Source: Fuerstiella marisgermanici (lineage in GTDB: Bacteria > Planctomycetota > Planctomycetia > Planctomycetales > Planctomycetaceae). From it: a stretch of DNA of 64,000 bases. Within the stretch, counting starts at the first letter, position 1; the number at the start of each line of letters is the position of its first letter. Positions 27,742 to 36,236 of this stretch are shown here, piece after piece. A program made the translations under genes and the position numbers. The stretch spans positions 6,419,001 through 6,483,000 of the forward strand of contig NZ_CP017641.1 of the NCBI RefSeq assembly GCF_001983935.1. Direction: 5' to 3'. The notes beneath the pieces are model-generated. The model had not been told where the DNA came from, made no database searches, and saw nothing but the letters and a program-made list of their open reading frames with translations.

Positions 27742-28968
27742 AGTAGGGGGAAGGGCGTTGAGGGGATTGAATTTTCCGCGCAGGATGGCTTTAGAATCGC
27801 ACTTGAGCCACCGCTCCAGCACGGTGGCGTAGACCTGTCGAAAATCGGTGTGGTGCTTGAGGTCACCGTCCTGCAAATCGCGGAGGCTTGGGTGTTGGCC
27901 GATAAGACCTGCTTTCACGTGAGTTCCCGTGAGGAACACCGGGCCGGCCGTGCCATGGTCGGTGCCTTTGCTGGCATTCTCGGCCACGCGCCGGCCGAAT
28001 TCACTGAAGCACAGGCACAGAATGCGGTCGCCGTGTCCGTGAGCCATCATGTCTTTCAGAAATGTGCTGACGCCATCACTCACCTGCCGGAGCAGTGATT
28101 GGTGAGCTCCGTCCTGCTGAGCGTGCGTGTCGAAACCGTCGATGCGGACGTAGTAGACGGGTGTGGTGAGGCCGGAATTGATCAGCTTTGCGACGGTCTG
28201 CAGTTTGTTGGCCAGAGCGGTGGACGGATATTCGCCGGACGGTTTGTAGTTCATCCCGGCCACTTCGATGCGTTCGCTGGCGGTGATGGCCGAACTGGTG
28301 CTCGATTGCACAAAGCTCAATAGATCGTTCCCGCCGTCGCGGCGAGCGTCCGCGAGTTCTCGAACGGCTTTGCGGAACGCTGCGGTTTCGTTGCCATTCA
28401 GTCGAAATTGATCGAGCGACCGAATCGAAGGAACTCGCGCATCGCGCGACATCAATGCGAAGGGTTGCTTGTCTTCGCCAAGGTGCAAACCGGCCGGATC
28501 AGACGAAGTCGCTTGACCGGCTTCCTGCAGGTAGCGGCCCAGCCAACCGTCAATGCGATTTTCGTCTTTGCGCTGGCAGGTGTGCCAAATGTCCATGGAT
28601 TCGAAATGAGACCGATTCGGGTTGTCGTAGCCGACACCTTGAATGATCGACAGGTGCCCCGCTTCCAGCAAATCGGCGAAGCCCGTCATCACGGGATGCA
28701 GGCCCAGATTGTCGTTAATCTTCAGTACGTCCGACTTGCCGATCGCCAGTTCGGGCCGAGCCTTCCGGTACTCATCGTCGGTGTATGGCACGACGGTATT
28801 CAGCCCATCGTTGCCGCCCGCCATTTCGACAACAACCAGTATCCGTCCGTCCGACTGGCTGTCCGCCGCCGCCTGCTGCAGGAAGGCGGGTGCACGGCGG
28901 CCAAACGTCAATACAGACGTCGCCGCTGCGCTTGTGGTCAGAAACTGTCGACGCGAAGAATGTGACAT
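27739..28968 (-). CDS. DUF1501 family protein (Tat-exported)
   Basis: 409 residues. The Tat-type start SSRRQFLTTSAAATSVLTFG is followed by VVVEMAGGNDGLNTVVPY, IIQGVGYDNPNRSHFESMDI, YVRIDGFDTHAQQDGAH and LCFSEFGRRVAENASKGTDH, all characteristic. It is the final gene of a three-gene minus-strand operon with the DUF1800 gene (9-base gap). DUF1800/DUF1501 pairs occur widely in planctomycetes and some proteobacteria; their joint role, probably in processing extracellular polymers, is not settled. Confidence 0.95.
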   Translation of the reverse strand: MSHSSRRQFLTTSAAATSVLTFGRRAPAFLQQAAADSQSDGRILVVVEMAGGNDGLNTVVPYTDDEYRKARPELAIGKSDVLKINDNLGLHPVMTGFADLLEAGHLSIIQGVGYDNPNRSHFESMDIWHTCQRKDENRIDGWLGRYLQEAGQATSSDPAGLHLGEDKQPFALMSRDARVPSIRSLDQFRLNGNETAAFRKAVRELADARRDGGNDLLSFVQSSTSSAITASERIEVAGMNYKPSGEYPSTALANKLQTVAKLINSGLTTPVYYVRIDGFDTHAQQDGAHQSLLRQVSDGVSTFLKDMMAHGHGDRILCLCFSEFGRRVAENASKGTDHGTAGPVFLTGTHVKAGLIGQHPSLRDLQDGDLKHHTDFRQVYATVLERWLKCDSKAILRGKFNPLNALPPT

Positions 28969-28977
28969 AACAGCACC

Positions 28978-30333
28978 TTAACCCAATTGAAACTCGGGCA
29001 ACGTACACAACGCGTGCACGGCGTCCTTAAGCTTGTCTTCGCCGCCGCTATTGCCCGCCAGTTGACGAACGCGGTCTCGCGCAGCAGATGGTATTTTCAC
29101 GGCGAACAAAGTCTCTTCGAACAAATCGATCACATCGTCGAACTTCTGCGCGCCCTGGCTGCGCAGATAGTCTGCCAGCGATTCGCGGCCGAACCGAGTC
29201 TTGTCGCTGTCCAGCAGATGTCTAATCAGATTCGACCGACCGAGCAGCGTCGAGGAATTAATCCACGTACGACCGCCATCCCACCCCTTCACGCTGGGTG
29301 GATACAACAGGCCCTGACCAAGCGTCTTCAGGTTCTCCGCCAGCTCATAGGAATTGGTGGAACCTTCCAGCGATCGCAGGAAACCGATCGCAAATTCCAC
29401 CGGCGATCGCACCTTCCGACCAATCGCCATGTTCGAGCAGAACAGATTACTGGACAGAATTCTGCGTACGACAGGAGCGATCTGCATGTCGTTGTCGCGC
29501 AGTTCCTGAGCCAGTGGAGCGATCAAGTCTTCGGTTGGCTGAGGTTCTTCCATCACAAAAAACGTCACCAGCTTTGTCGCGATAAACAGCGGCGCGGCGT
29601 CCTGAGCGGCGACGATTTCCACTCCCTTTTCGCCACCAAATTTTCCCGATTCACCCAGCACATTCTTCGGCCCGGTATCGTGCTGATAGCGATTGAACCG
29701 AAACTTCTCTCGCTTGATTTCCCAGCCGGTAAAGCATCGAGCCAGCTCGCGGATGTCCTGTTCGGTGTAATTGCCTTCGCCCAGGCAGAACAGTTCCATA
29801 ATTTCGCGAGCGTAGTTTTCGTTGGGGTGAGCCTTCCGGTTCGACGCCGAATCCAGGTACACCAACATGGCCGGGTCACGCGAAATTTCGAGCAACAGCG
29901 CAGAAAAGTCACCCAATGCCTGTTCGCGCAACAGGTTGTTTTGAGCGAACATCAGTTGCGCGTCGTCCACCTTGGCCGCGCTGGTTGCGAAGTGGCCGTG
30001 CCAGAACAGAGTCATCTTTTCCAGCAACTGTGCCGGAGTGGCCAGCATGCGGTACGCCCACCAGGCAGACAGTTTCTGAACGTCGCCCGTGGCTAAAGTC
30101 GCCGTGGCAAGAGCGTCCACTTCCTTCAAAAATTCAGAGGGCTCTGTCGTCGACTGCATAATAGAATCGACGGTTGCCGCTGAGCCGGCTTCAACAGCGG
30201 CGTGTAATTCCGCCCGCGTGGCTCCAAAGCCCGCTCGACGAAACAGATGAGCCGCTCGACGCACGTCCCACGGCTCGTGCGCCGTCGGCTGGTATTCGGC
30301 CCATGCCCAAACGGGATCGATGGTTTCGTTCAT
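28978..30333 (-). CDS. DUF1800 family protein
   Basis: 451 residues. Family motifs: AAHLFRRAGFGATRAELHAA near the start, LTLFWHGHFATS-like MTLFWHGHFATSAAKV, NENYARELMELF-like NENYAREIMELFCLGEGNYT, and GQGLLYPPSVKGWDGGRTWI. No clear signal peptide. Separated from the downstream DUF1501 gene by 9 bases and from the upstream gene by 4 bases, so the three are surely one transcript. Confidence 0.95.
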   Translation of the reverse strand: MNETIDPVWAWAEYQPTAHEPWDVRRAAHLFRRAGFGATRAELHAAVEAGSAATVDSIMQSTTEPSEFLKEVDALATATLATGDVQKLSAWWAYRMLATPAQLLEKMTLFWHGHFATSAAKVDDAQLMFAQNNLLREQALGDFSALLLEISRDPAMLVYLDSASNRKAHPNENYAREIMELFCLGEGNYTEQDIRELARCFTGWEIKREKFRFNRYQHDTGPKNVLGESGKFGGEKGVEIVAAQDAAPLFIATKLVTFFVMEEPQPTEDLIAPLAQELRDNDMQIAPVVRRILSSNLFCSNMAIGRKVRSPVEFAIGFLRSLEGSTNSYELAENLKTLGQGLLYPPSVKGWDGGRTWINSSTLLGRSNLIRHLLDSDKTRFGRESLADYLRSQGAQKFDDVIDLFEETLFAVKIPSAARDRVRQLAGNSGGEDKLKDAVHALCTLPEFQLG

Positions 30334-30337
30334 GGGA

Positions 30338-32068
30338 TCAGTCCTTCACACGTACTTCCATCTTCAGGCCCAGTTCGTCGTCGGCCACGTTCAGCTTCAT
30401 CGACGCATCCTGAAAGTAGCCCACCAGTTCCAGCATCAGGTTGATGGCGACCTCCGCTTCTTCTCGCGTGTGCCCGTCTTCCAGCATGTTCTGCGAAATC
30501 AGCTGCTCTCGATTGTCCGTCAGGACCGTCTTCAGAACATCCGCCTTCAACAGCGAGTCTGTGTTGACGGTATCGTTCGCTCGTCGCGGCGCCTTGGCCT
30601 GCACCAGCTCGCGTGCCAACCGGTTGGTGCTCGACACCACAAACCGTTCCTTCGCGAAACCGACCGACGGTGAGAAGTTGAACAAAATGTTTGCCTGTTT
30701 CGATTCCGCTTCGTCGTCTTCCGGGATGTAGACCGACGTGATTAACTCCGCTCCGTCGGCCAGCTTGTCCATCCCCAGTTCCAGTTGAGGATTGCCTTCC
30801 ATCGCACCGACCACGTTGAAGAAACCGATCATGCTTTGGAACGTCCGCCGTAGTTCACGAGTCATCGATTCCGGCTCCTTCAATTCCAGCACCAGTGCGA
30901 ATTGAGGCAGTTTGATGGCGGGAATCGGAAGAACGTCGCTGAAGTCCTGGCGAGTCGCGATGAAGCTGATTTCCGGTGTGAGCGAGCCCAGAATGTCTTC
31001 GCCGAAATCGCGACCGGCGAAGAGCGTCGTTAAATTGGCATCCGCTTCGGCAAAACCGTCGTTGATGCGTTCGTTGAACAAGTCGCCCGCTCGCAGCCAC
31101 ATTTCCGAGATATCGCGGTACGTGCTGAGCGTAAACAGCGTGTCTTTAGCTTCCGGCACGGCGGGCGCTCGACCGGTCCCGCCAGGCCCGAAGTAGAAAT
31201 TACGTTCTTCCGGAACCCAGTCGGTCTGGTGCGGCATGGCAAATTCCAAACCCAAACCTGCCTGCGAAGCGCGTAAGCTGGCCGTTGCGAAAGGTGACTG
31301 CTGTAGCGAACTGAAAATGCCTCCGACCAGCAGTTCCACGGCTGGGTTTTCGGTCTCACCGGCGAACAGCTTCTTGGCGACACCCGCGTCTCGCAACGTT
31401 TTCAAATCGGCAAAGGCCCAGCCGGTCGCGTCTGCCGGTCGCTTGCTGAGGGCTGACTGAAATCTTTCGGCATCGGCAAGACAATCGCCTTCGCCATCAA
31501 TCAGCCGGTCCAGTACTTCCTGGCCGGTCTCCGATTTGTTGGTGATCAGCAACCAGTCATCGACCACGGCAAACTTGGTTTTGTCCGCTTCGTACGCCGG
31601 GATGCCTCGGTATTCACCCTGCTTAATCTGGTCCGGGTTCTTGCCGAGCTTGGTTAATTCCAGCAGCTTGGCCTTGAACAGATCAAGCGAATCAGCGTCC
31701 TTCGCGTGAATCAGAATCGCCAGGCCTTCGGTTTCCGCGTCTACCCCGGCATAGATTCCGTTGGCCGTCAGAGTTTCAAGAGCTTCTCGCCATTCCATCC
31801 CCAGCTGAATTTCGACGAATTTTCGTCCGGTCAGAAAGCGCCGATAGCTGTCCGTGCGAATCGCCTGCTTGTACGGTTCCAGAGCTTCAATCTTCTGCCT
31901 CAGCGGATGATCAAACACCGCGGCCAGCAGCGATGGCGGATTCGCAATTTCAGCATACAGCACGGTGGACTTCGGAAAGAGTTTCGTGGCCACTCGCTCC
32001 GCCGCCGAAACCACGCCGCTGCCGACCACCAAACAAACCCATCCGAAAACCATTGAGCGTCGCATCAT
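30338..32068 (-). CDS. Secreted protein of unknown function (DUF3352-like)
   Basis: 576 residues from 32068, where two Met codons follow an aggaaaa ribosome-binding site. The signal peptide MMRRSMVFGWVCLVVGSGVV ends near VSAAERV. The body starts LFPKSTVLYAEIANPPSLLA, a pattern seen in planctomycete DUF3352-type proteins; this match is from memory and not certain. No catalytic motif is recognisable. First gene of the operon with DUF1800 and DUF1501. Confidence 0.75.
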   Translation of the reverse strand: MMRRSMVFGWVCLVVGSGVVSAAERVATKLFPKSTVLYAEIANPPSLLAAVFDHPLRQKIEALEPYKQAIRTDSYRRFLTGRKFVEIQLGMEWREALETLTANGIYAGVDAETEGLAILIHAKDADSLDLFKAKLLELTKLGKNPDQIKQGEYRGIPAYEADKTKFAVVDDWLLITNKSETGQEVLDRLIDGEGDCLADAERFQSALSKRPADATGWAFADLKTLRDAGVAKKLFAGETENPAVELLVGGIFSSLQQSPFATASLRASQAGLGLEFAMPHQTDWVPEERNFYFGPGGTGRAPAVPEAKDTLFTLSTYRDISEMWLRAGDLFNERINDGFAEADANLTTLFAGRDFGEDILGSLTPEISFIATRQDFSDVLPIPAIKLPQFALVLELKEPESMTRELRRTFQSMIGFFNVVGAMEGNPQLELGMDKLADGAELITSVYIPEDDEAESKQANILFNFSPSVGFAKERFVVSSTNRLARELVQAKAPRRANDTVNTDSLLKADVLKTVLTDNREQLISQNMLEDGHTREEAEVAINLMLELVGYFQDASMKLNVADDELGLKMEVRVKD

Positions 32069-32712
32069 GAAGTTTTCCTGTCGTGTTGGCGGCGAGCCAT
32101 GTGACTTACGGTCCAATGCAGCAATCCCGCAGAGAAATCAGCCGTTTGCGCACCGGCCCCGATTGATCAGCGTGGCCAGAACGAAGTCACGCGTCGTCTG
32201 TAAAACTGGAGCAGGGCGGTCCGCTATGGGTTGGGTTTCGCCGGATAACCGCTGTTCCTGGCGAATTTTCCGAGAATACGCAAGTTCCACCAGATTTGCC
32301 ACGTAATTCGCAACCGGGAAGGTCTCTTTGCGAGCCCCTGCGTTGCCGCCGGCCTTGCGGTACGGCCGCTGGAATCGAGATCAAGGGATTTAAGACAAGT
32401 CGCCAAGCGCTGTCGGGGGAATGAATGCGCCGCAGAATGGCCGCTGCTGACGCAACCCTCCGGGACGCTTGCGGATGCGTCTCGGGCAGCGGCATTCGTC
32501 ACTGACGACGACTTTTTTTGTCGGCGGCGACTCTTCTCGTTGTCGAAAACGCAGTCCCAAACGTCGCGGCTTATCCAGGTTCTGTGATGCGTTCCAGGTC
32601 TTTTTCGAACCTCGCGGTTGTTTGTGTTGTCTGCTGAGAGTAGCATTCGCACCGCTCGATCGCCGCTGGCTGTTGAGTGCCAGAAGTTGTTGAAAAACGA
32701 CTTCACCACCGA
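32069..32712. other. Intergenic region upstream of tRNA-Leu
   Basis: About 640 bases. Several overlapping open frames exist in it but none has a recognisable product, and the longest runs into the tRNA. It should contain the tRNA promoter and the promoter of the minus-strand operon. I see no gene. Confidence 0.5.
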
Positions 32713-32797
32713 GCCCCGGTGGCGGAATTGGCAGACGCGCATGATTCAGGTTCATGTGTCCGTAATGGACGTGGAGGTTCGACTCCTCTCCGGGGCA
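32713..32797 (+). tRNA. tRNA-Leu (anticodon CAG)
   Basis: 85 nt, class II with a long variable arm. Acceptor GCCCCGG (32713-32719) pairs with CCGGGGC (32790-32796), followed by discriminator A. The anticodon stem CATGA/TCATG closes the loop TTCAGGT, giving CAG, which reads the codon CUG. The TPsiC arm GGAGG-TTCGACT-CCTCT is normal. The CCA end is not encoded. Confidence 0.96.
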
Positions 32798-32802
32798 AAA
32801 AA

Positions 32803-32838
32803 GCCGCTTGAGTGATAGTATCCCTCAGGCGGCTTTTT
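32803..32838 (+). terminator. Rho-independent terminator of tRNA-Leu
   Basis: The stem gccgcttgag / ctcaggcggc (one G-T pair) with an 11-base loop is followed at once by ttttt. It starts six bases after the tRNA end and fits as the terminator of this single-gene unit. Confidence 0.9.
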
Positions 32839-33386
32839 CTATGCGCGCCTCGCGATGATGGCGAACAGCGGGGGTGGCACTGATTACGAAACTCAATGCG
32901 TAGCTTCTGTCGCCAACACTTCAGAGCGGAACCAAATCCGGTCATTGGTTCCTGACACGAAGTTAATCCGTCCCCGAAATCACGACATTCACTGACTATA
33001 GAAATCGCATTTCGCAGACGCCGACAACGTGGCGGTGCAGCGGTCTGCGGATGTTGCCACCGACGGGTCAGCGGATGTCGGATTGGCGTCCGAGTTGACA
33101 CTGCGTGATCGCATCCGGCTGACCGCAACTCATTCCAGTGATCGAGAACCGGACCCGATCTTCGGTCACGGAAGTGCGGCGACACATCGCGATTGATAAA
33201 GATACAAAGTGCTGAAGACAGCCCAGGCGTTTTTCGATTCGCTCCATTTGCGAGCTGATCGAAAACAGCCGTTCGCGACTGGCAGTGACTCTGCCAATAA
33301 TCGCGCGGTGTACGGTTCCGGACGTTGGGCAATCGTCGGCAGGCATAGTCACGGAAACTCACGAAGCGACAGGTCCGGAGTTCAAG
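32839..33386. other. Intergenic region between tRNA-Leu terminator and the kinase-like gene
   Basis: About 550 bases. Open frames on both strands show no recognisable protein features. The 3' end carries a ggag ribosome-binding site for the gene starting at 33387. Nothing else can be supported. Confidence 0.5.
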
Positions 33387-34595
33387 ATGGTACAGGAGAA
33401 AGCATTGGAGATCCCGCCCGAGTCCACGGAACATCTTGAGGTCAAAGATGCTCAGGTGATTTTTACGACCGTGTGGAACGAACTGGCAGCGGAGTTCGGG
33501 CAGGAGAACCTTCGGTTTTCCAAGGAACTGATTCTGCTCGGTGGGGCGCCGGGTTCCGGCAAAGGCACCAACACCGGGTTCATCATGAAGGCTCGTGACC
33601 TGACCTGCGAACCGATCGTCGTTAGTTCACTGCTGAACACTCCGCAGGCGCATCGCATCAAGGAAGCGGGCGGCATGGTGGGCGACCGCGAAGTCGTAGG
33701 GCTCGTGTTCCGCAAGCTGCTGGAGGAAGAATATCGTGACGGCTGTGTGCTCGATGGCTTTCCTCGGACGCGAGTTCAGGTGGAATGCCTGAAGTTGTTG
33801 GTCCTGAAAATGAACGAGCTCTACCGCGAGTACCACCAAACACCTTTGGCCAAAAATTTTCGCAAGCCAACCATTCATGTGATGGTTCTGTTCGTTGACG
33901 AAAAGACCAGCGTCGAGCGACAGCTGCATCGCGGGCGGGAGATCGCCGAATGGAATGCCCGAGCCGCGGCCGAAGGCGTCGAACTCCGCGAAGTGCGGGC
34001 CACCGACCTGGACCCGGAAGCCGCCAAACGCCGCTACCAGGTGTTCAAGGAGCAAACATGGGAAGCACTTCAGTCGCTTAAGGAAGTGTATCACTACCAC
34101 TTCGTCAACGCTCAGGGAACGATTGAAAGCGTTGAGCGAAATATTCGGAACGAACTGGACTACCAGTCATCACTGGAACTCGATCCGGCGACTCACGATG
34201 CCGTCAGGCGTTTGCCACTCGCCAGCGAACTGGTCACACACGCACGCCAGGAACTCGTCAAGCGGATGGACAGTTATCAACTGGAACACCGCGAACTGTT
34301 TCACAAAGTGCTGCGGCTGTTGCAGGAGCGTTTCATTCCCATCGTCAGTTGCCATGCCATTCCAGGGTTGGCGGTTGTGAATTCCGAGGACGAAGTGTTC
34401 GACGACCCGCTGACCCTGGCGATGGTGGTCGACATATTCGCGGAACGCGGCTACCGAGCCGTCGCCAACGTGAATCGCGCTGAAATCCCGGAAAGCGTCG
34501 ATCTGAAGACAGGGCGAATCACGTGTTCAACAAAGAAGATTTACCGCTTCCAAATCCGATTCTCCGGCTGCGAAATCCGTCGCGGGGGCGCATAA
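33387..34595 (+). CDS. Adenylate-kinase-like nucleoside monophosphate kinase with C-terminal extension
   Basis: 402 residues from 33387 (MVQEKALEIPPESTEHLEV), after ggag. Residues ~45-240 follow the adenylate kinase fold: P-loop LLGGAPGSGKGTNTGF, AGGMVGDREVVGLVFRKLL and the NMP-binding CVLDGFPRTRVQVE, then VERQLHRGREIAEWN near the lid. The last 150 residues (DPATHDAVRRLP onward) match no family I know. It is nearly twice the normal adenylate kinase length (about 215), so it is unlikely to be the main housekeeping enzyme. Confidence 0.82.
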   Translation: MVQEKALEIPPESTEHLEVKDAQVIFTTVWNELAAEFGQENLRFSKELILLGGAPGSGKGTNTGFIMKARDLTCEPIVVSSLLNTPQAHRIKEAGGMVGDREVVGLVFRKLLEEEYRDGCVLDGFPRTRVQVECLKLLVLKMNELYREYHQTPLAKNFRKPTIHVMVLFVDEKTSVERQLHRGREIAEWNARAAAEGVELREVRATDLDPEAAKRRYQVFKEQTWEALQSLKEVYHYHFVNAQGTIESVERNIRNELDYQSSLELDPATHDAVRRLPLASELVTHARQELVKRMDSYQLEHRELFHKVLRLLQERFIPIVSCHAIPGLAVVNSEDEVFDDPLTLAMVVDIFAERGYRAVANVNRAEIPESVDLKTGRITCSTKKIYRFQIRFSGCEIRRGGA

Positions 34596-35143
34596 CGTCG
34601 TCCGTCCAGAACGAATCGATGCGCGTGTGCCACGGGCTTTGAAAGTGTTGCGTCTTGACGCCGATCCGTGGATGGACCGGCAGGGCAGCGGCACTCAATA
34701 GTTCCGCTTCGTTCCCAGGGGGGGGGGGGGGGGGGCGATAGTGCCGCCCCGCCGTGTGCACATAATCTTCTCATGTTGTAGCCGGTTTACACTGTAGGTG
34801 TTTTCGCCCGTGCCTATGGCTCAGAACCGTCGTGGGGCGTGTGTAGCTAACCCGAACAACCAGCCCCAAAACGCCGATTCTGTGTGTTCAAGCTCTCTTC
34901 AAAGGACTATAATAAAGACCCAGAGGGCCGACGCATGCATACGTCACCGTGCTCACAACACGGTGCGGTCATCATCCGGATGACAACCGCCGTCTCCCCC
35001 TGAGTCTCGCTCGGATGGGCCAACTCTCCCCACGGTCGCAGCCAATGATGCTGCTCGCGGGGCCGAATCACCGCCGATGGTGCGGGCCGGTACGGGTTGG
35101 CTCCATCCTGCTTCACTTTGCGAACTCTGTACCTGGCCGCAAA
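34596..35143. other. Intergenic stretch with an 18-G homopolymer and a promoter-like site
   Basis: No gene supported. Positions 34718-34735 are a run of 18 G. A perfect TATAAT lies at 34908-34913, followed about 32 bases later by the hairpin caccgtg/cacggtg (34945-34965). The -35 region is poor. Could express a small RNA; weak evidence. Confidence 0.4.
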
Positions 35144-35518
35144 TCAATTGGTCGTCGCATCGGTGATCAACTCCTTAAGCCGGTCCAAATCGAACCAGAC
35201 GGCGTCTTCTGGGCCCATCGTCTTCACCCAGCCGATCTGCTTAAGTCGCGTCACGCCCTTCCGAAATTCTTCGACCGGCATCCCAGCCATAAACGCCAAA
35301 TGTTCATAGCTCGCCGGATGCGTCAAGTCCGGACGCGAATAATCGACAACTGCAAGTACCACCTGCAGTAGGCTTACGTCTCCAAAGAACTGCGGCAGAA
35401 CGCGGAGCAGCCTTTTGGGAAAGGGGATGTACCCCTCGTCCATTATGTCTTTGGACCATTTGTGCTGCAGCACTGCTGACACTTTGGAAGAGTCCAATTT
35501 TCGGCGTTCAAACGTCAT
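35144..35518 (-). CDS. Small protein of unknown function (possible winged-helix DNA-binding protein)
   Basis: 124 residues, MTFERRKLDSSKVSAVLQHK to ITDATTN. The helical pattern HLAFMAGMPVEEFRKGVTRL followed by IGWVKTMGPEDAVWFDLD looks like a helix-turn-helix with a beta wing, as in replication-initiation or PadR-like domains; this is inference only. It is preceded by a double palindrome (35539-35571) that would suit an autoregulated repressor. The surroundings (G-tract, AT-rich operator, no housekeeping neighbours) suggest an acquired segment. Confidence 0.6.
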   Translation of the reverse strand: MTFERRKLDSSKVSAVLQHKWSKDIMDEGYIPFPKRLLRVLPQFFGDVSLLQVVLAVVDYSRPDLTHPASYEHLAFMAGMPVEEFRKGVTRLKQIGWVKTMGPEDAVWFDLDRLKELITDATTN

Positions 35519-35538
35519 TTTTTTTGTGCCCGACCCGC

Positions 35539-35571
35539 TGCTAATTAGTAACTAACTAAATGCTAATTAGT
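35539..35571. promoter_or_regulatory. Tandem palindromic operator candidate
   Basis: tgctaattagt occurs at 35539-35549 and again at 35561-35571, a 22-bp period (two helical turns). The core ctaattag is a perfect palindrome. It lies 20-50 bases upstream of the start of the minus-strand 124-residue gene, in a markedly AT-rich patch. Confidence 0.6.
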
Positions 35572-35653
35572 GATTCTAATGAACCAAATTTATCAACGGC
35601 GGAGGGCTGTTGCAATAGCCGATCCCCAGATTGCCAAAATTCTTCCCTTTTCT

Positions 35654-35680
35654 AGCGGCGACCTGACTCGCCGCTTTTTC
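35654..35680 (+). terminator. Rho-independent terminator-like hairpin
   Basis: agcggcga (35654-35661) and tcgccgct (35668-35675) form a perfect 8-bp stem with a 6-base loop, followed by ttttc. On the plus strand there is no recognised gene for it to end, so it could close a small RNA or be a relic. Confidence 0.55.
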
Positions 35681-36057
35681 TGAAATCTAGGGTGACAGTG
35701 TCTTAGCGCCGATCGCGGTACCGCTGCGCTAGGCACATACGCGCAATGGTTTACCCCTATCAAACCCTCGGTGCCATGGTGGGGCGCGTGTACAAAACCT
35801 GGTAATACACCGGCCCGTGGTAGGTGGGTCTGGTAGGTACAGCGACAATGGGAGCACGGGAGCGTAGGTTTCGCCTGCCGGGGCGGGATTGGTAGAACGA
35901 AATCTCCCATCTGTCAGCCCTTTTTTTAACGTTGGGGGATGTTTGGGAGGACGGGACGATGACTGCCAAGGAGGGGAAATGACAACGTAAGCGAGTTCCT
36001 GTATTCGAGGACTCGTGGATACCCCGGGCAAACCCTGCCCTCAGCGAACCGTTAGAT

Positions 36058-36156
36058 TCAGCACAAGTGTCGCTCTCCTTTGCTGAGAGCCGCGTTTGCG
36101 TCGCTGAAACTCCGTTTGTGGAATTGAGTCGGCGATCTGAAAGCTAAGTTCTGCAT
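36058..36156 (-). CDS. Possible 32-residue peptide with strong ribosome-binding site
   Basis: ATG at 36156 preceded by ggaggtgaac at a good distance, one of the strongest Shine-Dalgarno matches in the window. The peptide is MQNLAFRSPTQFHKRSFSDA and twelve more residues, ending in Cys. No relatives recognised; it may be a leader peptide or chance. Divergent from the FHA-EAL gene. Confidence 0.3.
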   Translation of the reverse strand: MQNLAFRSPTQFHKRSFSDANAALSKGERHLC

Positions 36157-36236
36157 AGTTTGTTCACCTCCAGAGTTTCTTGCTGCGCAGATGATCGCAG
36201 TGCGGAAGCAAGCATCGAAATTCGAAACACGCTCTG

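Larger units (their letters stand above)
35572..36236. other. Intergenic region with terminator-like hairpin and one small ORF
   Basis: About 660 bases without a recognised gene. It contains the hairpin at 35654-35680 and the short frame at 36058-36156, listed separately. Longer frames in it have no protein-like character that I can defend. Confidence 0.4.

Noticed and set aside
32224-32742. Open frame of 172 codons on the minus strand
   Set aside because: It runs into tRNA-Leu and has no recognisable features; a neighbouring frame of similar length is equally good, as expected by chance in GC-rich DNA.
35593-35910. Open frame of 105 codons near the terminator-like hairpin
   Set aside because: Composition rich in Pro, His and Cys without pattern, and it runs across the hairpin; no evidence of coding.
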